Shown here piece after piece: positions 6,450-16,936 of a stretch of 47,691 nt of DNA. A program made the translations under genes and the position numbers. This DNA is from Flavobacteriaceae bacterium. Lineage in GTDB: Bacteria; Bacteroidota; Bacteroidia; Flavobacteriales; Flavobacteriaceae. The stretch covers positions 1 through 47,691 of the forward strand of contig CANKZI010000021.1 of NCBI GenBank assembly GCA_947488595.1, given 5' to 3'. The notes beneath the pieces were generated by a model. The model did no database searches. It worked only from the letters and a program-made list of their open reading frames with translations, and had not been told where the DNA came from. Position 1 is the first letter of the stretch. Every line of letters starts with the position of its first letter.

Positions 6450-8900
6450 ATGTTTTTCGCCGAAGTAATTTTACCATTATCCCTTTCTAAAACCTTCACT
6501 TATCTTATTTCTGAAGCTGAATTTTTGTTTATAAAAAATGGAATGCGTGTGGCTGTTCCTTTTGGAAAAAATAAAATTTATACGGCTTTGGTTGTTAATT
6601 TGCATCAAAACCAACCGACTTTATATGATGCCAAAGAAATCCACCAAATTCTTGATGAAAAACCCATTGTAAACCAAATTCAAATTGACCATTGGTTTTG
6701 GATTGCCTCTTATTATATGTGTGCTATTGGCGATGTTTATCGCGGTGCTCTGCCATCGGCGTTGTTGCTTGAAAGTGAAACCATTATCTCTCAAAAAACA
6801 GCCGTTTTTATTGATGAGAGCACATTATCAGACGATGAGTTTCTGATTTTTCAGGCTTTACAAATGCAATCAGCGCTTAAAGTTCAGGATATAGTCGGAA
6901 TTTTAAACAAAAAAAATATTTTTCCAATCATTCAGAAAATGATGAACAAAGATATTTTGGTGCTTCAAGAAGAAGTTGTCGAAAATTATAAACCAAAACT
7001 GGTCCGTTACGTGCGTTTGCATGAGCAGTACCATAGCGATTCGGGTTTAAATGAATTACTAGAAAAACTTAAAAACGCCAGCAAACAAAAAGAAATTGTT
7101 TTGCGGTATTTTCAGTTAACAGCGCAGGATAAAAATCCGATTACCGTAAAAAAACTTATAGAAACAACAGATACTACTGCAGCAATTATAAGAAGTCTGA
7201 TTGATAAATCAATTTTTGAATCCTATCATATTCAAGAAGACCGGATTCATTTTTCGGGTGCTTTAAACGAAAAAGCATTACAGTTGAGTGCAGCCCAGCA
7301 AAAGGCTTTTTTGGATATCAACGCACAGTTGGCGTTAAAACCTGTTTGTTTGTTGCACGGCATTACGGCTTCCGGAAAAACCGAGATTTATATTCAATTA
7401 ATTGCACAATATATTAAGGACCAAAAACAGGTTTTGTATTTGTTACCCGAGATTGCATTAACCACACAGTTGGTCGGAAGATTGCAAAAATATTTTGGCG
7501 ATAAGATCGCCGTTTTTCATTCTAAATACAACAACAACGAACGTGTCGAAGTTTGGAATCAGGTTTTGAACAATTTAGACAAAGCGCAAATCGTAATAGG
7601 AGCAAGGTCGGCTTTGTTTTTGCCGTTCAATAATTTGGGACTGATTATCGTAGATGAGGAACACGAATCGACTTTCAAGCAACAAGATCCTGCACCGCGT
7701 TATCATGCGCGAGATGCTGCCATAGTTTTGGCCAATGCGCACCAAGCCAAAGTGCTTTTGGGATCGGCGACGCCAAGTATCGAAACCTATTTTAATGCGC
7801 AAAACGAAAAATATGGTTTTGTAGCCGTAAACGAAAGGTTTGGTAATGTGGAGTTACCCGAAATCGAATTGGTCGATTTGAAAGATAAATATTTCAGAAA
7901 AAAGATGTCGGGCCACTTTAGCGATACCTTAATAGAAGCAATCACGACCACCTTGTCAAACGGAGAGCAAGTTATTTTGTTTCAGAACCGACGTGGTTTT
8001 TCGCCAGTTGTTGAATGCATGACTTGTGGACATGTGCCGCAATGCCAACAATGTGATGTGAGTTTGACGTACCACAAAAACAAAAATCAGTTGCGTTGTC
8101 ACTATTGTGGTTATTCGATGGCTTTTCCGACCAATTGCCACAGCTGCTCAAGTACCGATTTGACTACAAAAGGTTTTGGAACAGAACAAATTCAGCAAGA
8201 ATTGACCGCGCTTTTTCCTGATGCCGCTATTGGTAGGATGGACCAAGATACGACGCGAGGCAAATTTGGTTTCGAAAAAATAATTGACAGTTTTAAAAAT
8301 CGTGAAATTCAGGTGCTTGTTGGTACGCAAATGCTGGCCAAAGGATTGGATTTTGACAATGTGACGTTGGTCGGAATTATGAATGCCGATAACATGTTGT
8401 ACCATCCTGATTTTCGTGCTTTTGAAAGAAGTTTTCAAATGATGACACAGGTCGCAGGTCGGTCGGGACGTGCCGCAGTACGAGGCAAAGTGATCATTCA
8501 AACGTACAATCCCGAGCACAATACGATTCAGCAAGTGACAAAAAATGATTATGTCGGCATGTACAAAGAACAGTTGTATGAAAGACAAATTTATAAATAC
8601 CCACCTTATTTTCGATTGATAAGAATTACAATCAAACACCGCGATTATGACCAACTTAAATCGGGTGCAATGTGGTTGTACCAAGTGATGCAACAACATT
8701 TGCCGATGCCGGTTTTAGGACCCGAAGAGCCACCAATCGCTCGAATCAGAAACGAATACATCAGGACAATAATGATTAAAATTCCGCAAAATGTTTCGAT
8801 TGGCAACACAAAAAAAACCATTCAAAAAGTATTGAATAGTTTTGAGGCAGCAACCATGTACCGTTCCATAAAAACGATTGTAAATGTTGATTTTTATTGA
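6450..8900 (+). CDS. priA: Primosomal protein N' (replication restart helicase PriA)
   Basis: Protein of 816 residues, a 3'-to-5' DNA helicase that recognises stalled forks and reloads the replisome. The N-terminal DNA-binding region is followed by the SF2 helicase core. Walker A is GITASGKTE (about residue 304), the DEEH Walker B is at about 402-405, and GSATPSIETYF is motif III. A cysteine zinc-binding insert starts at C523 (CMTCGHVPQCQQCD, then CHYCGY and CHSCSS). The C-terminal helicase part contains QVAGRSGRA. All eight expected cysteines are present. It starts at the ATG at 6450. Its stop overlaps the end of the convergent LytTR gene by 7 bases. Confidence 0.97.
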   Translation: MFFAEVILPLSLSKTFTYLISEAEFLFIKNGMRVAVPFGKNKIYTALVVNLHQNQPTLYDAKEIHQILDEKPIVNQIQIDHWFWIASYYMCAIGDVYRGALPSALLLESETIISQKTAVFIDESTLSDDEFLIFQALQMQSALKVQDIVGILNKKNIFPIIQKMMNKDILVLQEEVVENYKPKLVRYVRLHEQYHSDSGLNELLEKLKNASKQKEIVLRYFQLTAQDKNPITVKKLIETTDTTAAIIRSLIDKSIFESYHIQEDRIHFSGALNEKALQLSAAQQKAFLDINAQLALKPVCLLHGITASGKTEIYIQLIAQYIKDQKQVLYLLPEIALTTQLVGRLQKYFGDKIAVFHSKYNNNERVEVWNQVLNNLDKAQIVIGARSALFLPFNNLGLIIVDEEHESTFKQQDPAPRYHARDAAIVLANAHQAKVLLGSATPSIETYFNAQNEKYGFVAVNERFGNVELPEIELVDLKDKYFRKKMSGHFSDTLIEAITTTLSNGEQVILFQNRRGFSPVVECMTCGHVPQCQQCDVSLTYHKNKNQLRCHYCGYSMAFPTNCHSCSSTDLTTKGFGTEQIQQELTALFPDAAIGRMDQDTTRGKFGFEKIIDSFKNREIQVLVGTQMLAKGLDFDNVTLVGIMNADNMLYHPDFRAFERSFQMMTQVAGRSGRAAVRGKVIIQTYNPEHNTIQQVTKNDYVGMYKEQLYERQIYKYPPYFRLIRITIKHRDYDQLKSGAMWLYQVMQQHLPMPVLGPEEPPIARIRNEYIRTIMIKIPQNVSIGNTKKTIQKVLNSFEAATMYRSIKTIVNVDFY

Positions 8901-9592
8901 GTCACTTCAAGTAATTTTTTCAAATCTTCCTTTTTATTGCGGCTGAGCGGAATTTTGGTAACACCAATTTCGGCAAACTTGCTATTGAATTTTTCTACTT
9001 TATCAATATTAACGATATAAGATTTGTGGACACGAATAAATTTTTCTTTGTTTAAATCACTTTCAAAAGCTTTCATGGTCGATAATACCAAATGGCTATC
9101 CTCTTCGGTTACCACTTTGATATAGTCACCATAGGCTTCAACCCATTTGATTTTGGCTGTAAAAAGCTTCATTTTTTTAAGTTTACTTTTGATGAAAATA
9201 TGCTCGCCATCTTCTTCTTGGCTTTCTTTTTTCATCGCATGTAAATTGAGGGCGCGTTTTACGGCAATATCAAACCTAATAGACGTTATGGGTTTTTGAA
9301 GATAGTCGGTGGCATCATAGTCAAAGGCCTTGATGGCATATTCTGGTTTAGAAGTAATAAAAATTACCTGTGGTTTTTCTTTCAAACCATCAAGCAAATC
9401 AAAACCATTTAAAATAGGCATTTCGACATCTAAAAAAAGCAAATCAACTACATTGTAAGACATAAAATTCTTAGCTTCAATAGCACTAGAAAAATCTCCT
9501 ATAAGGTTTATCGTCATTGTGTTGCTTACTAATTTGCCAATAATCATTCTCTGTATAGCACTATCATCTACAATTACACAGTTCAATCTCAT
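8894..9592 (-). CDS. LytTR-family response regulator
   Basis: Protein of 232 residues. A receiver domain (1-120) carries acidic pocket D9-D10, phosphoacceptor D55 (LLFLDVEMP), T80 and K100 (YLQKP). The C-terminal LytTR DNA-binding domain (about 130-232) includes IKWVEAYGDYIKV and the FIRVHKSYIVNIDKVEKF segment. Such regulators usually pair with a membrane histidine kinase of the LytS/5TM type, but none is next to it, so it is an orphan here; the kinase may be elsewhere. It is convergent with priA and divergent from rpsF. Targets cannot be read from the sequence. Confidence 0.93.
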   Translation of the reverse strand: MRLNCVIVDDSAIQRMIIGKLVSNTMTINLIGDFSSAIEAKNFMSYNVVDLLFLDVEMPILNGFDLLDGLKEKPQVIFITSKPEYAIKAFDYDATDYLQKPITSIRFDIAVKRALNLHAMKKESQEEDGEHIFIKSKLKKMKLFTAKIKWVEAYGDYIKVVTEEDSHLVLSTMKAFESDLNKEKFIRVHKSYIVNIDKVEKFNSKFAEIGVTKIPLSRNKKEDLKKLLEVTQ

Positions 9593-9698
9593 GTTGCTGT
9601 TTTTTCAATTTAGGGACGATAAAACTATATTTTTTTTTTATAACATACTAATTTTTGTAGGTAAAAATTGCAATTCATCGATTAAATGGTGTTGTTAG

Positions 9699-9728
9699 TT
9701 GCATAATTAAATAAAAACATTACTTTTG
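9699..9728 (+). promoter_or_regulatory. Promoter of rpsF-rpsR-rplI
   Basis: TTG (9699-9701), 19-base spacer, TACTTTTG (9721-9728). This matches the Bacteroidota -33/-7 consensus (TTG, about 19 bases, TAnnTTTG) and lies 30 bases before the rpsF start. Confidence 0.85.
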
Positions 9729-9758
9729 CACCCAAATTAACAAATAAATAATTTATTT

Positions 9759-10100
9759 ATGAATCATTATGAGACTGTTTTCATCTTGAATCCCGTTTTA
9801 TCTGAAGTACAGGTAAAGGAAACAGTAAGCAAATTCGAAGATTTTCTTACGAGTAAAGGAGCAGAGATGGTATCTAAAGAGGATTGGGGCCTGAAAAAAA
9901 TGGCGTACGAAATCCAAAACAAAAAAAGTGGTTTTTACCATTTATTCGAATTCAAAGTCGCGGCAGAAGTACTTATTGCTTTTGAAACTGAATTCAGACG
10001 TGACGAAAGAATCATGCGTTTCTTGACGGTAAGTCTTGATAAACACGCGATTTCTTGGGCAGAAAGAAGACGAGTTAAATTAAAAGCAGCTAAAGTATAA
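9759..10100 (+). CDS. rpsF: 30S ribosomal protein S6
   Basis: Protein of 113 residues with the S6 ferredoxin-like pattern: [16 protein letters not shown] at the start, [22 protein letters not shown] in the middle and [15 protein letters not shown] near the end. S6 forms a heterodimer with S18 on the small-subunit platform. It is the first gene of rpsF-rpsR-rplI; rpsR follows after 5 bases. It has normal length and an ATG start. Confidence 0.97.
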   Translation: MNHYETVFILNPVLSEVQVKETVSKFEDFLTSKGAEMVSKEDWGLKKMAYEIQNKKSGFYHLFEFKVAAEVLIAFETEFRRDERIMRFLTVSLDKHAISWAERRRVKLKAAKV

Positions 10101-10105
10101 TTATT

Positions 10106-10402
10106 ATGGCAACCCTACAACAATCAGCTTCAGGCAAAAAAGACGGAGATATTAGATATTTAACGCCTTTGAACATAGAAACCAACAAAACTAAAAAGTA
10201 TTGTCGTTTCAAAAAATCTGGAATCAAATATATAGATTATAAAGATGCAGATTTCTTATTGAAATTCGTTAACGAACAAGGTAAAATCTTACCACGCCGT
10301 TTAACAGGAACTTCATTAAAATACCAACGAAAAGTGTCAGTTGCTGTAAAAAGAGCGCGTCACATTGCATTAATGCCATATGTGGCTGATTTACTAAAAT
10401 AA
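10106..10402 (+). CDS. rpsR: 30S ribosomal protein S18
   Basis: Protein of 98 residues. The conserved core is [19 protein letters not shown], then [20 protein letters not shown] and [20 protein letters not shown]. It binds 16S rRNA together with S6. No ssb gene lies between rpsF and rpsR, unlike in Firmicutes; this is the usual Bacteroidota arrangement. rplI follows after 15 bases. Confidence 0.97.
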   Translation: MATLQQSASGKKDGDIRYLTPLNIETNKTKKYCRFKKSGIKYIDYKDADFLLKFVNEQGKILPRRLTGTSLKYQRKVSVAVKRARHIALMPYVADLLK

Positions 10403-10417
10403 TAAAGAGGCAAAATT

Positions 10418-10861
10418 ATGGAACTTATACTAAAAAAAGACGTACAAAATTTAGGCTTTAAAGACGATGTGGTTTCTGTGAAAGCAGGTTATGGTCGTAA
10501 CTTTTTGATTCCGCAAGGACAAGCGCAACTCGCAACGCCATCGGCAAAAAAAGTATTGGCTGAAAACCTAAAACAAAGAGCACACAAAGAAGCCAAAGTA
10601 GTAAACGATGCAAAAGCATTGGCTGAAACTTTAAAAGCTATCGAAATCAAAATTTATGCAAAAGCAGGTGGAGAGAAACTTTTTGGTTCTATCACTAACA
10701 TCGATATTGCAGAAGCTTTGGCAAAAGGTGGTCAAGAAATAGATAGAAAATTTATTACTTCAGGAATTGTGAAACGTGTTGGTAAATATACCGCCAGCGT
10801 TCGTTTACACAGAGATGTAGTGGTTGAATTGCCCTATGAAATCATAGCTGAAAAAGCATAA
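10418..10861 (+). CDS. rplI: 50S ribosomal protein L9
   Basis: Protein of 147 residues. The N-terminal rRNA-binding domain starts MELILKKDVQNLGFKDDVVSVK and contains GYGRNFLIPQGQA. A connecting helix and a C-terminal domain (KLFGSITNIDIAEAL, KRVGKYTASVRLHRDV) follow. It is the last gene of the operon and is followed by a strong terminator. Confidence 0.97.
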   Translation: MELILKKDVQNLGFKDDVVSVKAGYGRNFLIPQGQAQLATPSAKKVLAENLKQRAHKEAKVVNDAKALAETLKAIEIKIYAKAGGEKLFGSITNIDIAEALAKGGQEIDRKFITSGIVKRVGKYTASVRLHRDVVVELPYEIIAEKA

Positions 10862-10882
10862 ATTTTTAATTATCATTATTTA

Positions 10883-10919
10883 AAATCCCATTCGCATTTT
10901 GTGTAATGGGATTTTTTTT
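10883..10919 (+). terminator. Rho-independent terminator after rplI
   Basis: A 10-bp perfect stem (AAATCCCATT at 10883-10892, AATGGGATTT at 10905-10914) runs into a run of T to 10919. Confidence 0.9.
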
Positions 10920-11048
10920 AACCTGAATTTATTTCAAATTCAATATTAAAAATTTTTAAAAATACTTTTTGATTATTTATTTTAATTCTTTTCAACCAAT
11001 ATTTTTTGCGCCTTATCCTTGAAAGATGCTTAAAAAAATGCTGCATAA

Positions 11049-11522
11049 ATGAAATACACAAGATTAACAAAAGAACAATTTGAAGCGCTTCACCCTGAAT
11101 TCATTAATTTTTTAGCATCGCAATCAATTGATAAATCGGAGTGGGATAAAATTAAAGCGGAACAACCAGAAGTTGCAGAACAAGAATTAGATGTTTTCTC
11201 TGATTTAATTTGGGAAGGTGTTTTGACGCGTGCCGAATACTTGGAACATTTTTCTAAAAACCACATTTTTTTGTTCCAATGTTTCGAAAAGGAAATCAAA
11301 TCAATTGTCCTAAAGTCAATGGTTCCAGCTACTGATTTTCTTACAAAAGATGGACTGCAATGGCTAAGCGACAATATGTTTACCGATAATATCGAAATGA
11401 AAATCGGTAAAAAAGAATTTATCGATGAACGTAGCCACTCGATTTTTCAACTCATTCAACAAGGTGCTTTTTTGAGTGATGGGCAATTGTACCAACAAAT
11501 TAATTCGATTATTACTGCTTAG
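11049..11522 (+). CDS. DUF6495-like conserved protein
   Basis: Protein of 157 residues, soluble, acidic and helix-rich, with no signal peptide. Its start (MKYTRLTKEQFEALHPEFINF) and the VAEQELDVFSDLIWEG segment match my memory of DUF6495, a Flavobacteriia family of unknown function that often sits near ligA. It lies 69 bases before ligA on the same strand, so co-transcription is possible. However, a TAnnTTTG box lies between them. No catalytic motif is visible. The family name is moderate-confidence recall. Confidence 0.7.
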   Translation: MKYTRLTKEQFEALHPEFINFLASQSIDKSEWDKIKAEQPEVAEQELDVFSDLIWEGVLTRAEYLEHFSKNHIFLFQCFEKEIKSIVLKSMVPATDFLTKDGLQWLSDNMFTDNIEMKIGKKEFIDERSHSIFQLIQQGAFLSDGQLYQQINSIITA

Positions 11523-11541
11523 ATTTCAACAAAAGTTGCTG

Positions 11542-11549
11542 TAAATTTG
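11542..11549 (+). promoter_or_regulatory. Possible -7 box before ligA
   Basis: TAAATTTG matches TAnnTTTG and lies 43 bases before the ligA ATG. No clear -33 TTG is found at the right distance, so this is tentative. Confidence 0.35.
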
Positions 11550-11588
11550 TTATTTTCGTGTACTTTTTAAGCATCAAATTAGGATTAA

Positions 11589-13589
<2,001 letters not shown>

Positions 13590-13592
13590 AAA

Positions 13593-14507
13593 TCAAACTA
13601 CAATAGTTTTTCCAGCGTGGCTTTTGTTTTTATTACCATCAAAATAAAAATCGATGCGACCCAAATTGATGCCATAACAACCCACTTGATTGACCAAAAC
13701 TTCGTTGTCTTCGAGATTTTTGACAATGGTCGGTTTGTCTAAAAAAGTGTGCGTATGACCGCCAATAATTAAGTCGATGTCTTTGGTAAGTGCGGCCAAT
13801 TTCAAATCAGAAATTTTGTTTTCGTCTTCTTTGTATTTATAACCCAAATGCGAAAGACAAATGATCAAATCGCACTTTTTATCTTGCTTTAAAATCCGTG
13901 TCATTTCTTGACAGATTTCTAACGGATTTTGATACACCGTTTCTTTATAATGTTTTTTGTCAACCAAACCTTCTAATTGAATCCCGAGTCCAAAAACACC
14001 AATTTTAATTCCGTTTTTTACAAATATTTTATATGGTTTTACAATGCTATCAAGAACCGTATTCTTGAAATCATAATTCGCCGAAACAAATTCGAAATTG
14101 GCGTGCGGCAATTGCGCATAAAAACCATCAATTCCGTTATCAAAATCGTGGTTCCCCATGGTTGCCAAATCATAGCGCATCATGCTCATCAATTTGAATT
14201 CGAGTTCGCCACCATAATAATTAAAATAAGGAGTTCCCTGAAAAATATCTCCTGCGTCAAGCAACAAAACATTTTTATTTTCGGTTCTAATGTTTTCAAT
14301 TATTGTTGCCCGTCGCGAAACGCCGCCCTTATTTGCATTTCGAGGATCGGTAGACGGAAAAGCATCAATATGACTGTGCACATCGTTGGTATGTAAAATC
14401 GTAATCTGTTTTACGTCGCTTGGGTTAGCCGCCAATAAAGGCCAACTTGGCAATGCTAAAAAGGCTGAACCTGCCGCTGTTTTCTGGATAAAATCCCTTC
14501 TTTTCAT
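13593..14507 (-). CDS. Tat-exported metallophosphatase (5'-nucleotidase catalytic half)
   Basis: Protein of 304 residues, calcineurin-like metallophosphatase of the UshA/5'-nucleotidase type. The N-terminus KRRDFIQKTAAGSAFLALP is a twin-arginine signal, so it should be exported folded to the periplasm. Metal-binding motifs are all visible: HTNDVHSH (D42, H44), LDAGDIFQG (D87), GNHDFD (N119, H120), a histidine in LSHLGY, and GGHTHTF near the C-terminus. Full UshA-like enzymes also have a C-terminal substrate-binding domain; it is absent here but encoded by the upstream neighbour (14550-15329), 42 bases away on the same strand. The pair is a split 5'-nucleotidase. Confidence 0.9.
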   Translation of the reverse strand: MKRRDFIQKTAAGSAFLALPSWPLLAANPSDVKQITILHTNDVHSHIDAFPSTDPRNANKGGVSRRATIIENIRTENKNVLLLDAGDIFQGTPYFNYYGGELEFKLMSMMRYDLATMGNHDFDNGIDGFYAQLPHANFEFVSANYDFKNTVLDSIVKPYKIFVKNGIKIGVFGLGIQLEGLVDKKHYKETVYQNPLEICQEMTRILKQDKKCDLIICLSHLGYKYKEDENKISDLKLAALTKDIDLIIGGHTHTFLDKPTIVKNLEDNEVLVNQVGCYGINLGRIDFYFDGNKNKSHAGKTIVV

Positions 14508-14511
14508 GTTG

Positions 14512-14535
14512 TTACGGGGGACGAAGTAACTTCGT
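14512..14535. repeat. Diverged short repeat with palindrome
   Basis: TTACGGGGGACGAAGTAACTT resembles the element at 3046-3066. Within it, ACGAAGTAACTTCGT (14521-14535) is a 7-bp perfect inverted repeat around one base. It lies between the two nucleotidase genes, in the transcribed gap. Confidence 0.45.
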
Positions 14536-14549
14536 TCTTTGATAAAATG

Positions 14550-15329
14550 TTATTCAACTATAATGCGTTTGTTGGCAATCAACGGAATCGTATCTACTTC
14601 TTTGAAATAATCAATTAAGATGTTTCTCAACTTATAGTCCAAATCAAAACGTTGGCTGCTATTCTTAAAAAAAACCATGTTGTCGCCACCATTCGCCAAA
14701 TAATCCGAAGTAACCACATAATAAATAGTGTTATTGGTTAGCGGTTGCCCTTGAATCAAAATATTTTCGGGATTGCCGTTTTTGGAGATTGTAAAAGTCA
14801 TTCCAGCTAACGGATGCGGTTTTTTTTCTTTAATAATATATTGGGCAATTTCATTAATCTGTGCAGCATTTAGCGCGATTACAACGGCGCTGTTTTCAAA
14901 CGGCATTACTTCAAAAGCAGCACGTGTGGTCACATCACCTTTTGGAATCATGGCGCGAATCCCACCGTGATTAAGTAAACAAAAAGAAATAGGTTTTTTT
15001 TCTCTTTTTTCAAAAATCAAATTACTTTTTTGCAAAGTAACGTCGGCCAAAAGGTTGCCGATATTGGTTTGCCATTCGCCTTTAGATTTATCCAATGTTT
15101 CAGTACAATAAGCCAAAATCGTATTCAAATCTTTATCAATGTTTTCGCGATACGGTTTTATAAAATCTTCTATTTCAGGTTTTTGAAGTTGCGCTGTAGT
15201 GACACCTATTTGTTTTCCTTCAATTTTGGAGACATAAAATTTTTGTTGACTGCAAGAAAGAAAGAGCGTAAATGTTAAGAATAAAACAAAATGCTGCAAT
15301 AAAACGTTATACTTTTTTAGATTTACCAT
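14550..15329 (-). CDS. 5'-nucleotidase C-terminal domain lipoprotein
   Basis: Protein of 259 residues from the ATG at 15329; a GTG at 15341 would add four. The signal sequence ends in a lipobox (TLFLSC, then SQQK), so the product is likely a lipoprotein. The body matches the C-terminal 5'-nucleotidase domain: WQTNIGNLLADV, LLNHGGIRAMIPKGDVT, VMPFENSAVVIAL, and YYVVTSDYLANGGDNM, which carries the usual substrate-binding residues. It has no metallophosphatase domain. Together with the downstream Tat-exported protein it would reconstitute a 5'-nucleotidase. Separate export routes (Sec/lipoprotein versus Tat) for the two halves are notable. It is divergent from the DUF6913 gene. Confidence 0.9.
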   Translation of the reverse strand: MVNLKKYNVLLQHFVLFLTFTLFLSCSQQKFYVSKIEGKQIGVTTAQLQKPEIEDFIKPYRENIDKDLNTILAYCTETLDKSKGEWQTNIGNLLADVTLQKSNLIFEKREKKPISFCLLNHGGIRAMIPKGDVTTRAAFEVMPFENSAVVIALNAAQINEIAQYIIKEKKPHPLAGMTFTISKNGNPENILIQGQPLTNNTIYYVVTSDYLANGGDNMVFFKNSSQRFDLDYKLRNILIDYFKEVDTIPLIANKRIIVE

Positions 15330-15350
15330 CTGAAATGCCACCTATTTAAC

Positions 15351-15358
15351 TAAATTTG
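15351..15358 (+). promoter_or_regulatory. Possible -7 box for DUF6913-dapA
   Basis: TAAATTTG, matching TAnnTTTG, lies 19 bases before the start codon at 15378. No good -33 TTG is seen. Confidence 0.4.
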
Positions 15359-15377
15359 TAATTCAAGTAAAAGTACT

Positions 15378-15896
15378 ATGTTTTTAAATTTTTTAAAGAA
15401 TTTTTTATTAAAAAGAAAATTAAAAAATAGTTTATCCAATGTTACCAATAATTTTTCGGAAGATAAGATTCAAACCGTTGGAATTTTAATCGATGAAAGC
15501 TACTTTAATGATAGATTAGGTTTGATTTCCGAATTGATAGAGAACAACATACAAAAAGACAATATTAAAGTATTGGTTTATAAAGACAAAATAAAAAAAA
15601 ATGATGTTTTTGATTGTCCGACCTTTAGCTTAAAAAATTGCAATTGGATAGGCGAAATAGATGGGGTCGAAGTGAACGACTTTGTGAATCAAAAATTTGA
15701 CCTTCTTATAAGTTATTACGACATCGAAAAAGCCGCTTTGTTGAACGTAACGCAAAAAACAAAAGCCAATTTCAAAGTAGGTTTTTCAACCATCGACAAG
15801 CGATTGAATCATTTTATGATCAAAACGGTAGCCGAAGATTACCAACTTTTTATTTCCGAATTATTCAAATACTTAAAAATTCTAAACAAAATATAA
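15378..15896 (+). CDS. DUF6913-like conserved protein
   Basis: Protein of 172 residues, soluble, with a basic N-terminus ([19 protein letters not shown]) that may be an amphipathic helix. A small alpha/beta domain follows ([42 protein letters not shown]), ending YLKILNKI. I recall this as DUF6913, a Flavobacteriia family of unknown function found just before dapA. The gap to dapA is only 2 bases, so they are translationally coupled. No catalytic motif is visible. Confidence 0.7.
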   Translation: MFLNFLKNFLLKRKLKNSLSNVTNNFSEDKIQTVGILIDESYFNDRLGLISELIENNIQKDNIKVLVYKDKIKKNDVFDCPTFSLKNCNWIGEIDGVEVNDFVNQKFDLLISYYDIEKAALLNVTQKTKANFKVGFSTIDKRLNHFMIKTVAEDYQLFISELFKYLKILNKI

Positions 15897-15898
15897 AC

Positions 15899-16771
15899 AT
15901 GCAATCATTTGTTGGAACTGGAGTTGCACTTGTAACACCATTTAAAAAAGATTTTTCTGTTGATACTGATGCATTGGAGCGCATTGTAAATTATGTTATT
16001 GACGGTGGCGTAGAGTACCTCGTTGTGCTAGGAACAACGGGAGAACCAGCAACTTTGAGCCACCAAGAAAAAGAAACGGTCATACAAACCATTATAAAAG
16101 CCAACAACAACAGACTGCCTTTGGTTTTAGGAATTGGCGGCAATGATACTGTTAGCGTGGTTGCCGAAATAAAAAGTAGGGATTTGAGAGATTTCTCGGC
16201 GATACTGTCGGTTTCACCCTATTATAATAAGCCTACGCAAGAAGGTATTTATCTGCACTTTAAGGCCATTGCCGAAGTGTCTCCTTTGCCAATTATTTTA
16301 TATAATGTTCCCGGAAGAACCGCGAGCAATGTTTTGCCTTCGACAATTATCCGGTTGGCCAATGATTTTAAAAATATAATTGGAGTTAAAGAAGCAGCAG
16401 GCGATTTGGTTCAGGCGATGCAGTTAATCAAAGTTAAACCCAAAGGATTTTTGGTCATTTCAGGCGATGATATGATTGCATTGCCAATGATTTTGGCAGG
16501 AGGAAAAGGCGTAATCTCGGTTATTGGAGAAGGATTCCCAAAAGAGTTTTCTCAAATGGTGCGTCTTGGATTAGAACGAAAAGTAGATGAGGCCTATGAT
16601 TTACATTATAAAATTGCCGATGCAATTGATATGATTTTTGAACAAGGCAATCCAGCCGGAATCAAACAAGTACATTATTCATTGGGCTTAAGTGAAAATA
16701 CTGTCCGACTTCCATTGGTTGCTGTGGATGATGATTTGGCCAATAGAATCGATGCATTTGTAAAAAAATAG
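15899..16771 (+). CDS. dapA: 4-hydroxy-tetrahydrodipicolinate synthase
   Basis: Protein of 290 residues, a TIM barrel of the DapA family. It condenses pyruvate with aspartate semialdehyde in the lysine/diaminopimelate pathway. Key residues are in place: T46-T47 ([11 protein letters not shown]), Y135 and R140 ([10 protein letters not shown]) and Schiff-base lysine K164 (IGVKEAAGD). Other aldolases of the family (NanA, KDG aldolase) share the fold, but the GTTGE and YNVPGRT motifs and the length favour DapA. It lies directly after the DUF6913 gene. Confidence 0.95.
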   Translation: MQSFVGTGVALVTPFKKDFSVDTDALERIVNYVIDGGVEYLVVLGTTGEPATLSHQEKETVIQTIIKANNNRLPLVLGIGGNDTVSVVAEIKSRDLRDFSAILSVSPYYNKPTQEGIYLHFKAIAEVSPLPIILYNVPGRTASNVLPSTIIRLANDFKNIIGVKEAAGDLVQAMQLIKVKPKGFLVISGDDMIALPMILAGGKGVISVIGEGFPKEFSQMVRLGLERKVDEAYDLHYKIADAIDMIFEQGNPAGIKQVHYSLGLSENTVRLPLVAVDDDLANRIDAFVKK

Positions 16772-16839
16772 GCAATTAAATATTTTATTTTCTGAATAGT
16801 TTTTGTTTTAAATCCCTAATAAACAACTAAAAAAAATGT

Positions 16840-16869
16840 TTTGTAGTCTGCAATTAATGACTAAATTTG
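16840..16869 (+). promoter_or_regulatory. Promoter of bamD operon
   Basis: TTTG (16840-16843), 18-base spacer, TAAATTTG (16862-16869): close match to the Bacteroidota -33/-7 consensus, 67 bases before bamD. Confidence 0.8.
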
Positions 16870-16936
16870 CTCCCGTGATTTAAGGGATATTAATAAAAGT
16901 AATTTTATCAAAAAATCATAAAATTTAAACATAAAA

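Noticed and set aside
8148..8699. Long open frame (183 codons) antisense to priA
   Set aside because: It lies opposite conserved PriA zinc and helicase motifs; codon use follows the sense gene, and it has no family resemblance.
13977..14396. 139-codon open frame antisense to the metallophosphatase
   Set aside because: It is a shadow of a gene with complete metal-binding motifs.
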